Shown: piece by piece, positions 12,561 through 23,543 of the stretch
Numbering within the stretch: position 1 is the first letter of the stretch
How the letters are laid out: the number at the start of each line of letters is the position of its first letter
Origin: Tribonema minus
Lineage: Eukaryota > Sar > Xanthophyceae > Tribonematales > Tribonemataceae
Length of the DNA stretch: 64,000 bases
NCBI GenBank assembly: GCA_017506865.1
Contig: JAFCMP010000514.1
Coordinates: 1,116,001 to 1,180,000, forward strand
Direction: 5' to 3'
The notes under the pieces: model-generated
The model's database searches: none
The model's input: the letters and a program-made list of their open reading frames with translations, nothing else
Told to the model about the DNA's origin: nothing
Translations under genes and position numbers: made by a program

Positions 12561-14702
12561 GCACGCACGCACGTAGGGTGGCCGGCGCCATGTTGACCGG
12601 CAGCGGCGGCGGTCTCGAAAGTGACGTCATGTGCGCGTCACACACACGCGCACACACACACACACGCCTATCTGTATTGGGCGGGCGACGAGGTCCCCGC
12701 TTTCACGCTGCTCCTCGGTGCACGCGCGCTGCCGGCCAATCACCGCTTTCGGCCTAGCGTAGCCTGCCAAGTCATGGTGATGCTCAGCAGGCGTGCTACC
12801 AGCAACCCTAACTTGGATAGTGAGGCAGACGCCACTGCAGCTTGACAGTTGTGATAATTGCGTCTTCATCCTTGATCAACGCGCACTTAGGCCGGACCAC
12901 CGCCTCACCAGCTTTGTGAACGCCGTCGTGAGGTGCGCGGCCTTGATGCCGAGCGGAATGCGGTGGACGAGCAGCTGCGCGCGCATGCCGGCGTTCTTGG
13001 GCTTGCCGCCGCCGCAGCCGCGCTTTATCAGCGGCAGCGCCTCCGCGCCGCGGTCGAGCGCAAACTGCGCCACCTCGAGCGCCGTCACCGCGTCCGTCAC
13101 GGAGCTGTGCGAGCCGGACTGCGCGGCAGGGGGGAGGGGGGGGGGGCGGCGATGATGTCAGAGAAGTGTGCTCTTTCAATCTCATATGCATGCATCATTG
13201 AAGTACAGCACTTCAAGAAGGTATCCTTGCCCGAAGATTCTTTGACCGCCTCAATGTGAATTTATCGAGCGCAAACTGCGCCACCTCGAGCGCCGTCACA
13301 GCGTCCGTCACGGAGCTGTGCGAGCCGGACTGCGCGCAGCAGCGGGGGGGGGGGGGCGTGGCGCGGCCTGAGAGAAGTGTCGTTTTCAGACTCGCATGCA
13401 TCTTTCAAGTACAGCGCTTGATGAGCAGCAGCGTCTGCGCCGCGAATTGCGCCACCTCAAGCGCCGTCACCGCGTCCGTCACGAAGCTGTGCGAGCCGGA
13501 CTGCGCGGCAGCGGGACACGGGGCGACGTCAAAGAAGTGTTTTCTTCAATCTCACATGCATGCATCATTGAAGTACAGCACTTCAAGAAGGTATCTGTGC
13601 CCGAAGGTTTCTTTGACCCTGTGCAAGCCGGACTGCGCAGCGGTGGGGGGGGGGGCGTGGCGCAACGTCAGAGAAGTGTGTGCTTTCAGACTCGCGTGCA
13701 TCTTAGAAGTACAGCGCTTCAAGACGGTATCTTTGCCCGAAGGTTTCTTTGCCCGCCTCGGCGAGAAATTCTTGGTCGAGCGAGGTCGTGCAGGCTGGGT
13801 GTCGCGCCTGACATCAACTTCACAGTGAACAGCAGCAGGTGACGGACCCTCACCTGAATCTCCTTGTCGAGCACCGCCTTCACGAGGTCGCGCAGGCTCG
13901 GCGTCACGCCGGGCATCAACTTCAAGTACCTACTTCAACAGGTGACGGACCCTCACCTGAATCTTCTTATCGAGCACCGCCTTTGCGAGGTTGCGCAGGC
14001 TCGACATCGCGCCCGGTGCCAACTTCAACTACTCACCTCAACAGGTGACACACCGTCACCTGAACCTCCTTGTCGAGCACCACTTTCGCCAGGTCGCGCA
14101 GGCTCGGCGTCACGCCCAGTACCAAATTCAATTACCATTTTAAAAAGGTGACGCACCCCTCACCTGAATCTCCTTGTCGAGCACCGCCTTACGCCAGGTC
14201 ACTCAGACTGGCTGAGCGTGACGCAGGACAACAACTTCAACTACCAACTTCACCAAGGCGACGTCCGTCGCCCCGCCCCCCTCACCTGAATCTCCTTATC
14301 GAGCACCGCCTTTGCAAGGTCGCGCAGGCTCGGCGTCGCGCTCGGCCCCTCCCCCTCGAGCGCGAACAGGAAGCTCGTGTCGACCACGCGCTCGTGCACC
14401 ATCCCCAGCGCCTGCAGGTCGTTGTGCAGCGCGTGCCCCACGAGAACGGTCCCGGGGCAGCACAGGCGCGCGACCGCCGCCTGCGCGTGCGCGAGCGTGA
14501 AGCGGCAGTCGCGCAGGTGCTCCGGCGTGATGCCGTGGCAGCTCGTGCGCATGTCGACGACGCGGCCGCGCGGCGCGACGAGGGTGTCCAGGAGCGGCGT
14601 CCCTGCGCCGTCCACGATGGACATGCGCACGAGCGCCTTGCCGTCGCGTGCGCCCGTCGCGTCGTCGACCGTCTCGCACATCTCGCAGTCGAGCGCGAGG
14701 AC
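11126..14702 (-). CDS. DEDDh 3'-5' exoribonuclease, SDN/REXO5-like (N-terminal exon not found)
   Basis: This enzyme family trims or degrades small RNAs and structured RNA 3' ends. Four exons are read: 14702-14286, 13118-12909, 12347-12156 and 11233-11126, all phase 0 (927 nt), ending at a TGA. Exo motif I is VLALDCEMCETVDD (D and E). Motif II is GHALHNDLQALGM (D), after HGITPEHLRDCRFTLAHAQA. RVVDTSFLF follows, then SLRDLAKAVLDKEIQ. Motif III is SHSSVTDAVTALEVAQFAL, supplying H and D as in the plant HNCLDDA. An RRM-like tail follows: LLVHRIPLGIKAAHLTTAFT, AVLTFASAHEAALVFETLPG, FRQKRLRLANGDYMQVRSF. This domain order (nuclease then RRM) matches plant SDN proteins, with animal REXO5 the alternative. 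Any 5' exon beyond 14702 is hidden among exon copies and telomeric repeats. Confidence 0.88.
11485..11716 (-). repeat. Two short interstitial telomeric blocks
   Basis: CCCTAA/CCCCTA-type units at 11485-11540 and 11681-11716, within the last intron of the exonuclease gene. Confidence 0.85.
11825..12125 (-). repeat. Two tandem copies of an exonuclease exon 3' edge
   Basis: Copies of the NGDYMQ|GTGCGT exon-donor junction (real at 12156) lie at about 12040-12080 and 11930-11985 with decaying frames. Each is followed by ACAAACTTCAACTT (11847, 12014, 12100), so the motif marks each unit boundary. Confidence 0.8.
12360..12680 (-). repeat. Exon 5'-edge copies plus (CA)n microsatellites
   Basis: GGTGGCGGGCGCGACGTTG and variants at about 12461 and 12577 repeat the start of exon 12347-12156 with its acceptor side. 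Each unit is followed on the plus strand by a (CA)n/(CG)n tract (12393-12450, 12522-12570, 12638-12665). The microsatellite was therefore duplicated together with the exon edge. Confidence 0.8.
13255..13640 (-). repeat. Three partial copies of the exonuclease motif-III exon
   Basis: The start of exon 13118-12909 (SGSHSSVTDAVTALEVAQFAL and its acceptor) recurs at about 13265-13342 and 13437-13512. A remnant lies at 13618-13640. Each is preceded on the coding strand by a C-rich tract (plus-strand G runs at 13130-13147, 13345-13357 and 13645-13656). The first two copies encode the catalytic H and D intact. Confidence 0.88.
13838..14200 (-). repeat. Four tandem copies of the nuclease exon 3' edge
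   Basis: The end of exon 14702-14286 (TPSLRDLAKAVLDKEIQ|GTGAGG) is repeated at about 13853-13910, 13956-14010, 14060-14115 and 14163-14200. The spacing is near 105 bases. Linkers contain AACTTCAA or close variants. Confidence 0.9.
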
Positions 14703-15563
14703 CTGCGCGGGGGGCACGCGGCAGGAGGGCGGTGGTGAGCAGCCTGGATACGATACGTGCGACGAGGAATTCCTTTGCGTGCACGCAGCGCCCTCTTTTG
14801 TACAGGAGAACGCGGCGTCGTCGACTGTATCGCGCATCTCGCAGTTGAGCACGAGGGCCGCGGGCATGCGGACAGCGCAGCACAGCCGGGCGACGTCACG
14901 CGCGAGCGCAGATTGTCTGCAACACGCGCACAGAGCAAGATTCTTGCGTGCACGAGGTTCCGTGTGCTTGAGTTCGCTGGGCGCCTCGCCGGTGGACCCT
15001 AACCCTACCCCTAACCCTAACCCCAATCCTAATGTTCACGGGCTATGCTGAACCCCCTACCTTTAACCCTAAGTCCCTGCAACCGCCCGCAAGAGGCATG
15101 ATCCTGACGCATTGCAAGCGTCGCCGCACTCAATGAAAAATGTGCGACCGCGCGTATCGCGCTGTGTGCAGTCCGTTGTGTCAAATGAATGACTGCGTGC
15201 TGATGAGTTGGTTGCGTCGTAGGACTGAAGTGCAGCCATTGGACATCGCTGAGTGCACCACGTGCCGCTAAAGGACGGTGATGCAATGTGCAAATGGCAG
15301 TGAAGTTCTCACAAACCTCTGAGTATGACGTTGTATCGCTCTTGTGCAGCTGGCCGAGTAGGTTAAGGGTTAGGGTTAGGCGTAGGGCTGCGTTGGAGTT
15401 GGCACCCCTAAGACGCATGCAGCGACAGAGCTGCTGTCACATGGAGCATGCCACAGCGCTCGACATAGGTGCGCTCGATCACGTGTCACATGCCGCATGG
15501 CTCAGTGAGAGGAGTTGAGGTCTGCAGAACTGCATGCAGCCGCACACGTCTCATCCTCGGCAT
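14703..15563. other. Exonuclease upstream region: one exon-start copy and telomeric repeats
   Basis: A copy of the nuclease exon start (ALVLNCEMRDTVDDA) lies at about 14800-14870. CCCTAA-type repeats occur at 14996-15031 and TTAGGG-type at 15360-15380. The missing first exon of the exonuclease could be here but I cannot identify it. Nothing else is seen. Confidence 0.5.
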
Positions 15564-17498
15564 TTACGCCCTAATGTTTTGTGAATCACGGCACGTATAT
15601 CTGCCATGATTAACTGGCCTAGAGCTTCCACAATAAGTGAGGCATTGCTGTATTGCATGCCTGCACACATCATGAACCGATGCACCTGCATACATATATA
15701 ATGGACAGATGTACCATTTGCGAGGAAAACCGCTGCTGCGCACTATGAGATTCCCAAAGTTGAGCATCGCCATCATCACCTGCGGCAGCGCGCTGCAGCG
15801 CGCCTTCTTGCACTCCGACGCGGCCCCCGCCGCCACCAGCGGCACGCCTGCCATCGCCATGCCCCCGTTGCCCGCCGCCACCGCCGCCGCCGGCACGCCA
15901 AACAGCCGCATGTACTCCGGGTGCGCCCGCGTGCGCTCCACCAGCTCGTCCCACACCGTCGCGCGCACGTGCGGCACGGGCGGCGGCGGCAGCGGCGCCA
16001 CCGCCGGCACTGCTGCTGCCGCTGCCGCCGGCGCTTCTTCCGCTGGCGGCGCCTGCAGCGCCGCCATGCTCGGCGACGGATGCGGTAGTATGGGCAGGTC
16101 GCGCAGCAGTCCGCGCATGAGCGTCTCCGCATCCAGCTTCGCGGCAGGCGGCGGCGCCGGTTTGGCGGTCGCTGCCGCAGCGGCAGCGGCGGGCGGCGTC
16201 GCGGCTGAGCGCTGCCGCTTGTGCTGCTGCTGCTGCTGGTGAGCGGTGGAGGGCGGCGCGCTGCTGCCGCTGGCGGCGGGCTGGTGCGGCTGCTGCTGCA
16301 TCGGCGGTGGCAGCATGGGCGCGTGCGGCAGCTGCGCCATGGACGGCGGCATGTAGGCCGCTGCCGGCGGCGCCGCGTACACGGGCTGCGCCGCTGCTGC
16401 CTGCGCCTGCGCCGCTGCCGGAAAGTACGCCTGCGCATACGGCAGCTGCATCGGCATACTCATCGGGTGCTGGAACATGGCGGGCATGCTCATCGCCGCT
16501 GGTGCTGCTGCCGCCAGCGCCGGAGCCGGCGGTGCCATCGTCGCCACCGGTTGCGGCGGCGCGGCTGCCGCAGGCTGCGCAGCGCCCGGCACGACGTGGC
16601 CAGGCGGCACCACCACAGTCGTCGCCTTTGCCGCCTCCAGCTTCGCATTCCGCTTCTGCCGCGCGATTTGCCGCTTCGACAGTGGCGTCTCTGTTGCAGC
16701 CGCTGCGGGTGTTGTGGGTGCCGCCGCCGCTGCCGCTGCCGCAGCGGGGGTGACCGGCTGTTTTCGGTTTGCCGACTTCTTTGCCTGCGAGGCAGCTGAC
16801 GGCTGCGGCGCCGCTGGTGTGGCTGGCGCGCTCACTGCCGGTGCCTGTGCCGCCTGCTTGGCAGCGGCCTTGGCTGCTTTGTCGGCGGCCTTCTCCTTAG
16901 GGGTTTTGCTGGGGGCGCGGGTGGGGCCATTGGTGTGGGCGAATTGACAGGCGGCGCCGCTGTTGCACGTCCCTTTGCGAAAGAACACGCAGATCCTCTT
17001 CGGCGTGCCGCCGTTCTCCACGGCCTCCGCTGGTGCTGCCGGCGCCGCCGGCACTGCAGCAGCTGCGGAGCCATTGGCTGCTGGTGCTGCTGCTTTTTTC
17101 TTCTTGCTCTTCTTGCCAGACTCGCCGTGGCCATTCTGCTGGGGTGGCTCCTGCGGCTGCGGCGGTGGCACTGCAGCTGCCGCCGCCACTAGAGCCGCGG
17201 GTGCAGGTGCGGGTGCCGGCACCTCCTCCTGCTTCGTCTTCTTTTTCTTCTTGGGCGGTGCTGCTGGCTCAGGTGCTTGCGCAGCAGCTGGTTCAGGCTT
17301 CACGGCTGCGATGGCCTCTGCTTTGGCAGCAGCAGCGGCTGCCAGGCTCCCAGCCGTGTGGCACCCATCGTGGGTGAATTTGCAGGCAGCGCCAGATCGG
17401 CAACCCTGCTCGCTGCCGAAGAAGGCGCAGGCTCTCAAGCCAGCTGAATCTGTCGCGCTGAGCTTGTATTTGCGCTTCTTGCTGGCGCTTTCGGCCAT
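15564..17498 (-). CDS. Two-finger CCCH zinc-finger protein, Ala/Pro-rich
   Basis: A single frame of 644 residues starts MAESASKKRKYKLSATDSAG. Finger 1, CAFFGSEQGCRSGAACKFTH, is C-X8-C-X5-C-X3-H at about residues 29-48. Finger 2, CVFFRKGTCNSGAACQFAH, is C-X7-C-X5-C-X3-H at about 170-190. Such fingers usually bind single-stranded RNA. Lys-rich stretches (PPKKKKKTKQEE, GKKSKKKK) near the N terminus look like nuclear localisation signals. The middle and end are low-complexity Ala/Pro/Gln with a QQQQQ run, and a short motif, WDELVERTRAHPEYMRLFGV, sits near residue 520 and looks folded. The last 70 residues change composition, so a 3' intron near 15780 may be hidden and the true C terminus may differ. 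Function beyond RNA binding is unknown. Confidence 0.85.
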   Translation of the reverse strand: MAESASKKRKYKLSATDSAGLRACAFFGSEQGCRSGAACKFTHDGCHTAGSLAAAAAAKAEAIAAVKPEPAAAQAPEPAAPPKKKKKTKQEEVPAPAPAPAALVAAAAAVPPPQPQEPPQQNGHGESGKKSKKKKAAAPAANGSAAAAVPAAPAAPAEAVENGGTPKRICVFFRKGTCNSGAACQFAHTNGPTRAPSKTPKEKAADKAAKAAAKQAAQAPAVSAPATPAAPQPSAASQAKKSANRKQPVTPAAAAAAAAAPTTPAAAATETPLSKRQIARQKRNAKLEAAKATTVVVPPGHVVPGAAQPAAAAPPQPVATMAPPAPALAAAAPAAMSMPAMFQHPMSMPMQLPYAQAYFPAAAQAQAAAAQPVYAAPPAAAYMPPSMAQLPHAPMLPPPMQQQPHQPAASGSSAPPSTAHQQQQQHKRQRSAATPPAAAAAAATAKPAPPPAAKLDAETLMRGLLRDLPILPHPSPSMAALQAPPAEEAPAAAAAAVPAVAPLPPPPVPHVRATVWDELVERTRAHPEYMRLFGVPAAAVAAGNGGMAMAGVPLVAAGAASECKKARCSALPQVMMAMLNFGNLIVRSSGFPRKWYICPLYMYAGASVHDVCRHAIQQCLTYCGSSRPVNHGRYTCRDSQNIRA

Positions 17499-18332
17499 TT
17501 TTACGTGATGGTGTTTTCGAAGCTCAAACTAACTTTTTCGTGGTCCATGGACTGCAAATCAAAAGTTGACGCGCCGCTAAAAAATCGCTTGGAAGTTTGG
17601 CTTCCAGACTCCCTCTATTAGTGCGCCAGCGTTAAGTCGGAATTTCTCGAACTTTGAAAGGCAATGGAGCGTGGACGTTTAGCGAGGTGGATGCCCGAGG
17701 GTGTGCCATCTAGTGGTGCAGCGGGCGCCATGCTAGCACAAACTGCGGAGACAGGTACGATATCTTTGGAAAGCCCACTTTCTGGATCCGCTCGCTGTCC
17801 GTGTGTGGAGAAGCGATCCATAGTGAATGTGTAGCGGTCTATGATGAATGTGCCCCCCCCACGTCAATTGCACGTGCGACAGGTCCTGACTGTGTGCCTC
17901 TGCGACTTACTTCGACATCCACCCATCGCGCGGTGTGACACACCCTCCCCGCCTTTTATGCCTCTGACCCTTTCTCACCCTGACGACACACCCACAGCGC
18001 CGTCTGCCTGCGTCCATGTTCATTCTGTCTATTTTTGCAACCCCCTTGCGATCTTGGCTAAGCCAATCTGCTGTTGGCAGAAGCCTAGCAACAGGCTCTG
18101 CCCCTGCAGAGGCCATATACCATTTTATTCTAGGTAGCTGCAACAAGGCTTCACCTAGATGGTGTGGACTCGCCGGTGTGCAGCCGATGGTTGCTGATGT
18201 TACGACACAGGACAGCGTGCTGACCATGGCACATCACATGATGTTCACAAACATGACTTTTCTCCTTGATGCTTGCGTTGCAGGCGGTGCTGAGTGTCTG
18301 GGCCTGGCCCCAGTATCGATCCAAATGTCTAG
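17499..18332. other. Intergenic
   Basis: This is the upstream side of the CCCH gene (minus) and of the tentative basic protein (plus). It is less GC-rich than the flanks. No gene or repeat recognised. Confidence 0.4.
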
Positions 18333-19262
18333 GTGGGGGCCACGGGCTTGAGCAGCCACCACTCTGCTCGGGCCCGGACTCCGTCTCGGACTTGGCGCAC
18401 GCGTCTATCGCAGACGCAGCCAATGGGTCGGGCGGGGGCCCCATTTGTTAGTGGAAATCATGTACATAGGCATATAGCCCACACGAAGGAGCACCACCGT
18501 ATTGATGGCGCGGGCAACAGCCGTGAAAACCAGTCGCCGCGGCCCACCAGGGCCCGCAAGCCGTCCGCGAAAGCGCTTGCTGCCGATGATGATGCTGCAG
18601 CCGCCGCCGATGCTGATGCGGCAGCCCCTTCTGCCTCCACTAAGAAGCGCCCCAAGGTTGCTGGCGGGGGGAAGCGAAGTGAGAAGCGCCCCAAGGCAGC
18701 TGGCGGGGGGAAGCGAAATGCAGCGTCGTCAACAGCTGCGGCAGCTGCACGCGGCGGCGGCAGCGGCGGCGGGCTGAGCGGCGGCAGCGGCGTGGGGGCG
18801 GGCGCCGCAGTGTGGAGGGGCAGGGGGCAGTCGACGGGGGAGCAGCAGGTCGCAGGTACCACAGGGGGGGCAGTCACACGGTGTCATTCGTGGATGCACT
18901 TGTGTGCTTGCTCGTTGTGAGGGTTTTGCAGCTGAGGCTACCAGGCAGCGGTCACAATGCAATTGTGTCTGGATTTGCGTTGCCGGCGCGTGACTCCGGG
19001 CTTGTGCCGCATGCGCACCGCCGCAGCACAAGTTTGCTGGCGGCAACTTCAACTTCAACTGCTCGCGCTGCTGCTCTGTCGTGCCGTGCGCGCAGTCAAG
19101 GCCAGCGACAGCGACCACGACGACGCCTTTGAACCGCCGCCGGGCGAACACAAGCGCGGCAGCGGCGCGGGCGGCGGCGGCGGCAAAAGTGGCACACACA
19201 AGCGCAGCGGCATTTGTCGTGGAGGAGGCAAAGCTCCTCAAGTTCACGCGCCGCTTCCCTGA
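18333..19262 (+). CDS. Tentative basic low-complexity (nuclear?) protein
   Basis: I do not recognise this gene. A frame ending at 18855 with donor GTACCA joins in phase to 19096-19262 (acceptor GCGCAG). It gives a basic, Gly/Ala-rich product: TKKRPKVAGGGKRSEKRPKA and AGGGKR, then VKASDSDHDDAFEPPPGEHK and a Gly/Lys end. KKRPKVAGGGKRS is an imperfect in-frame 39-base tandem duplication (18641-18718). Lys/Arg-Pro clusters resemble linker-histone or AT-hook tails, but no domain is present. The start is unsure: the first 50 residues from 18333 look non-coding and the real start may be nearer 18420-18530, or in an upstream exon. The gene may not be real. Confidence 0.35.
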
Positions 19263-21161
19263 TGATCTCTCAGAAGATCGCGCCCCCCCCCGCCGGCGCG
19301 CCCTGCCCTCTAGTTGTGGATCACAACACAGCTTGTAGAACGGCATAGATACCAGTTAATGTGGTATGTGTGCGGTGATTCTCATTTGCCTGGCAATTGT
19401 GAAGGACCTGACCGATGTGACCAAGCTTTCTGCGTTGAGTGGCGCCACATTGCCTATGTATTGGACGCTTTGCATGATGAAAGGCACATACTGCTTTACC
19501 AGCATTCCAGGCTGCACAATTGTTCTGGTGTGCGCTGCTCTGGCTTGCTGTCCAGCAAGCCGCAGGCATCGTTCGTCACGTGCAGCCACAAACACCCGAG
19601 TCTAGTCACAAAGGGGCGCGCGGTCACCAAGTCACGTTTAAGGAACCCAAACTTCTTCAACGTAGTGTTTACACCTGCATAATACATAGATGTAATATCA
19701 CACGCTCAATTTGTTAGTGCTCTGGAGAAACTTGTAGTACTCGCTTATCAAGCATGAACTTTGATTGAATATCTTCATCACTCTGGTTACCCCGCTTGCC
19801 CCCCGCCTCCCCCTCATGCTCCGTATGCAGAGATCTACCATTTGGGCAACACAGTAGTGTGACCTTTGTGTAGTTGCAGCCACAGTATGCGCAAAGTCTT
19901 TAAAGCCTGTGCGGCGACTTGTTGCCGTCACGAACTTCAAGGCTCAGGCGGTTGACTCATGCAGGTCGCCATCATGAAGGCCAGGCATTGGACTCTGTTG
20001 CCTGGACGCAAGCAGCAGTAGCCTGGACCACAGTCAATGTTCCAAGTGGCCCTCAGTATCCTACAGCTGCTGACAGTGCTGCTGCTGGTGTTGCTGTGGC
20101 TTGGCTTGCACAGCACACAGCTGATGATGTAGAGATGCCGCTATCGTTGCCATCATTGCTGGTGCTGTACCTTGTGTGGCCTGCAGCTGTCCATGCTGAT
20201 GGCACTCGCTGCTGACAGTGCTGCGGCGCTGGCGGTGCTGGTGGCGGTGAACGCTGTGTAGCTTTCTGTCCCGGCAATCCGGTGCAGAGAAAAAACGAAA
20301 GCGTTCATTTGAACGATTCGTTTCACAGTTTTTCACACTGTGAATTCACGTCTCGGCATCCGTTCAGGGGCTCTTTATTATTTCAAGCTGCAGCGAGCTT
20401 CAGCTCGAGCTCCATCCGGTGCATGCTGGCGCGGAAACAGTGGAAGGAAGTTTACTGCCTGAACATCAGTTGTGCCTCGTCACAAGCTGCTCTGTCCACC
20501 CTGAAGCACAAACAGAAGCAAAGGCGGCTTTGCTTGGGTGCAGAGGTGAGCGAGATCGGACGAGATGTCGCACCAACAGTCTGGGACGATAGCCGCAGTG
20601 GGCACGTTGTTGGCGTCGGTGTCGGTGCCGCAGTCGGTGTGCCGCGCATCAGCGCAAGCTTTGCAATGTAAAGTACCCAAGTAGGCGCCGCCTGGACCAG
20701 CAGCAGCCTGTATCCGTTGTGGTGTGTGGCTTCGCTGGCCTGCAGCGCCAACGCCATGGCACTTTCAGCGGCCCAGTCCATGTTTATTTTCGTTGAACAC
20801 GCACAAAATGCTGGCAACGGTTGTGGAGCCACCTCGCTCTAGCTCCGTCTCATGTGACCGACCACAGTCCCACTGAACACCGTAGTGGTGGCTTTCTGTT
20901 GCTTCTATGCCTTGCATCAAATGGCACCCAGTCTCTTCGCATAATGGCATGTCAGAGAAGCAAGCAAAAGCAAAACGAGCTCCGTCATCCCCCCCCGATG
21001 CATGCATACCTACCCCTGCATTGCTCAGCAATCTGACTCTCGCACACCTTCATATTCGCTTGCCACTCGTGCCGCAGCTCCACCCCTAGCGCTGAGGAAG
21101 GCGGCAGTCACGACGCCACCGCCAACGCGCGCAGCCATGACCCCACGGGGGTAGCTCCGCC
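19263..21161. other. Intergenic, nothing recognised
   Basis: About 1.9 kb of mixed composition without an open frame that resembles a protein, and without tandem repeats. The last 200 bases should carry the MYB gene promoter. No TATA box is evident. Confidence 0.45.
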
Positions 21162-23508
21162 ATGAGCCTATACGGGACACCAAAAGTCTCCTTCGCCGCC
21201 AGCGTTCCTGTCGCCGCCAGCGGCAGCAGCAGCAGCAGCAGCGCAGCGGCAGGCGCTGCCGCCGCGGCGGACGGGTACCATGCTCCCCCCCTCTTCCCCA
21301 GCCCCCTCGTGCACGGGGGCGGCGGCGGCGGCAGCGGCGGCGGCGGCGATGACCTGCCCCCCGACCTGCCCAAGCTCAACCCGCGCTGGTCCCTGCGGAC
21401 GTCGTCGACGTGCAGCACGGACTCGCTGCTCGTGGAGGGCCTGCTGACGGACCCCGACTTCTTCAAGCCCTTCAAGCGTCTGCGGCACGGCTCCGAGACG
21501 GCGGCGTCCTCGCCGCTGCTGCGGCTGCCGGCCTCCGCGTCCGGCGCCTCCACGCCTGCGGCAGGGGCGGCGGCGGCGGCGGCGTGCACCGCCGCCGCCG
21601 TGGAGGACTCCATCGTCGCCGGCATCCGCGACGGCACGATCGCGCTGGAGCGCCTCGAGGTGCGCCGCAAGCACAGCCTCGGCGGCTGCGGCGATCTCGG
21701 GGACCCTCCGCCGCCGCCGCTCGCGCTCGCGACCGCGCCGAGCTTCGACCCGTCGCGCGACCCCGATGAGCTGCCGAGCGTCGTGCAGGCGGGCCTGCTG
21801 CTGAGCCGCGCCGCCGCCGCCGCCGCCGCGGCGGCGGACCCGCAGCAGCGCGGCGGCGCGCACGCCAACGGCTTTCAATTCGCGAGAGACGCGGAGGCGC
21901 TGCCGCCGGCGGCAGCGCCGGCGCTCGCGACGGTGCCGAGCTTCGACCCTACGCGCGACCCGGAGGAGGACGACGAGGCGAGCGCGAAGACGGCGGCGGC
22001 GGATGCGCTGGCGATGATGCAGGAGGTCGGCGCGCGGTTCCGCGAGCTGCGAGAGCAGCGCGAGCAGCAGGTGGGGTATGTATATAGGCCTTGTGGTTGG
22101 TATGTATGTGAGCAGCGGGAGCAGCGCGCATGCCGTGCATGCGGTACGTGGAGAACCTGGGTGTAACACTCTTGCGATATGAAGCAAGTTGAAGTTGAAA
22201 TGTAAGCGGAGACGGCGATAGTCAATGCGGCAGCGGCGACGCTGTTGTTTTTCTGCAAAGTTCAAGGGCAGTCATTGTGCGTGTGCTCCAGAAGCAGCAT
22301 CGCACAGGCGCGGAGGGCTGCCATTTGCGGCCGTGGCAGCGCAGTGTCAGAGGCACGTTGCGCTCTCGCGACAGGCAAAGTGGTGGCGCTGCACGCGGAC
22401 GTTGCGCTGCGCCAGCGGCCCCAGGACGTCTTGACGTATACCAGCAAATGCACAGGACAGTCTGTCGCTGCTCATCTTAGGGTTAGGTTTAGGGTTAGCT
22501 GACAGGGTTAGGGTTCGGGTTACAGTTAGGTCGTCCGGCAGCGGACAGCTGGCCTTGCACAAGCTGCAGGCGAGTTTGAACTGTTGCGCCTTCAGCGGCA
22601 TCAGCCGGTGGCGGCCAAGCGCGTGTTGGTATCCACCACCTGATTGGTCTCTGATGTCTGTCATGCTTTCACGTCCACAAGTCGCCGACCTCATTGGCTC
22701 TCCTGCAATCGTGTTGTATGGACAACTACAACCAGGAGTGGCTGGGAACTGTCACATCTCTTCAGTCTGCTGCGCTTTTTTGACGGCCACTCGACCCGAA
22801 ACTTCAACTGTTGCAAGTGCTCCCAATGACAAAGGCTACCCTGATGTCACGCGATGCAATGCAGGCGCAGCAGGCGGCTGAGGCTGCTGCCGCCGCCTTC
22901 CGCGCGGGCCATCAGCAGCGGCGTCAGGAGCAGCAGCAGCAGCAGCAGCGGCTGGACGTGCACGGCATGCCGCCGCCTCACGTGGCTGGCGCTGCAGCGG
23001 CGAGCGCTGACGCAGTGCAGCCGTACGGCGCAGCGGCAGCAGCAGCGGCGGCGCAGGAGCGCAGCGCGGCGCTGCTCGCCGACGCGCACCACCAGTCAGC
23101 AGCGGCCATGGTGATGCTCCACGCCGGCGGCGGCGCGCGCGCTGCCGCCGCGCCCGCGCGGCCCGCTGCAGCGTCCGCCGCCGCGATGAGCGCTGCTGCT
23201 TGTGGAGCGTCACCCGCTGACAGGGAGGCGGCGGCCACCGCGGCGGCGGTTGCGATCATGACAGTAGCGAACGCCGCCATAGCCAATGGGCCTTGTGACG
23301 GCGGCGCGCACCGGCGCTCTGGCGCGCAGCTTGGCGGTGGCGCGGCAATCGGGCAGCAGCAGCAGGCTTGGCCGCCACAACCGCAGCAGCAGCAGCAGCA
23401 GTGGCCGCAGACCCATGTGCCGCCGTCCGTGCCTCGGCAGCAGCATCAGCAGCCAGCGATGATGCAGCAGTCACTGTGGCATATGCGGCAGCAGCAGCCG
23501 CCGCCACT

Positions 23509-23543
<35 letters not shown>

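Noticed and set aside
14250-15026. A 258-residue minus frame starting in telomeric repeats as the exonuclease N terminus.
   Set aside because: It reads through CCCTAA repeats and through a decayed copy of the nuclease exon. The real exon has a good acceptor at 14702.
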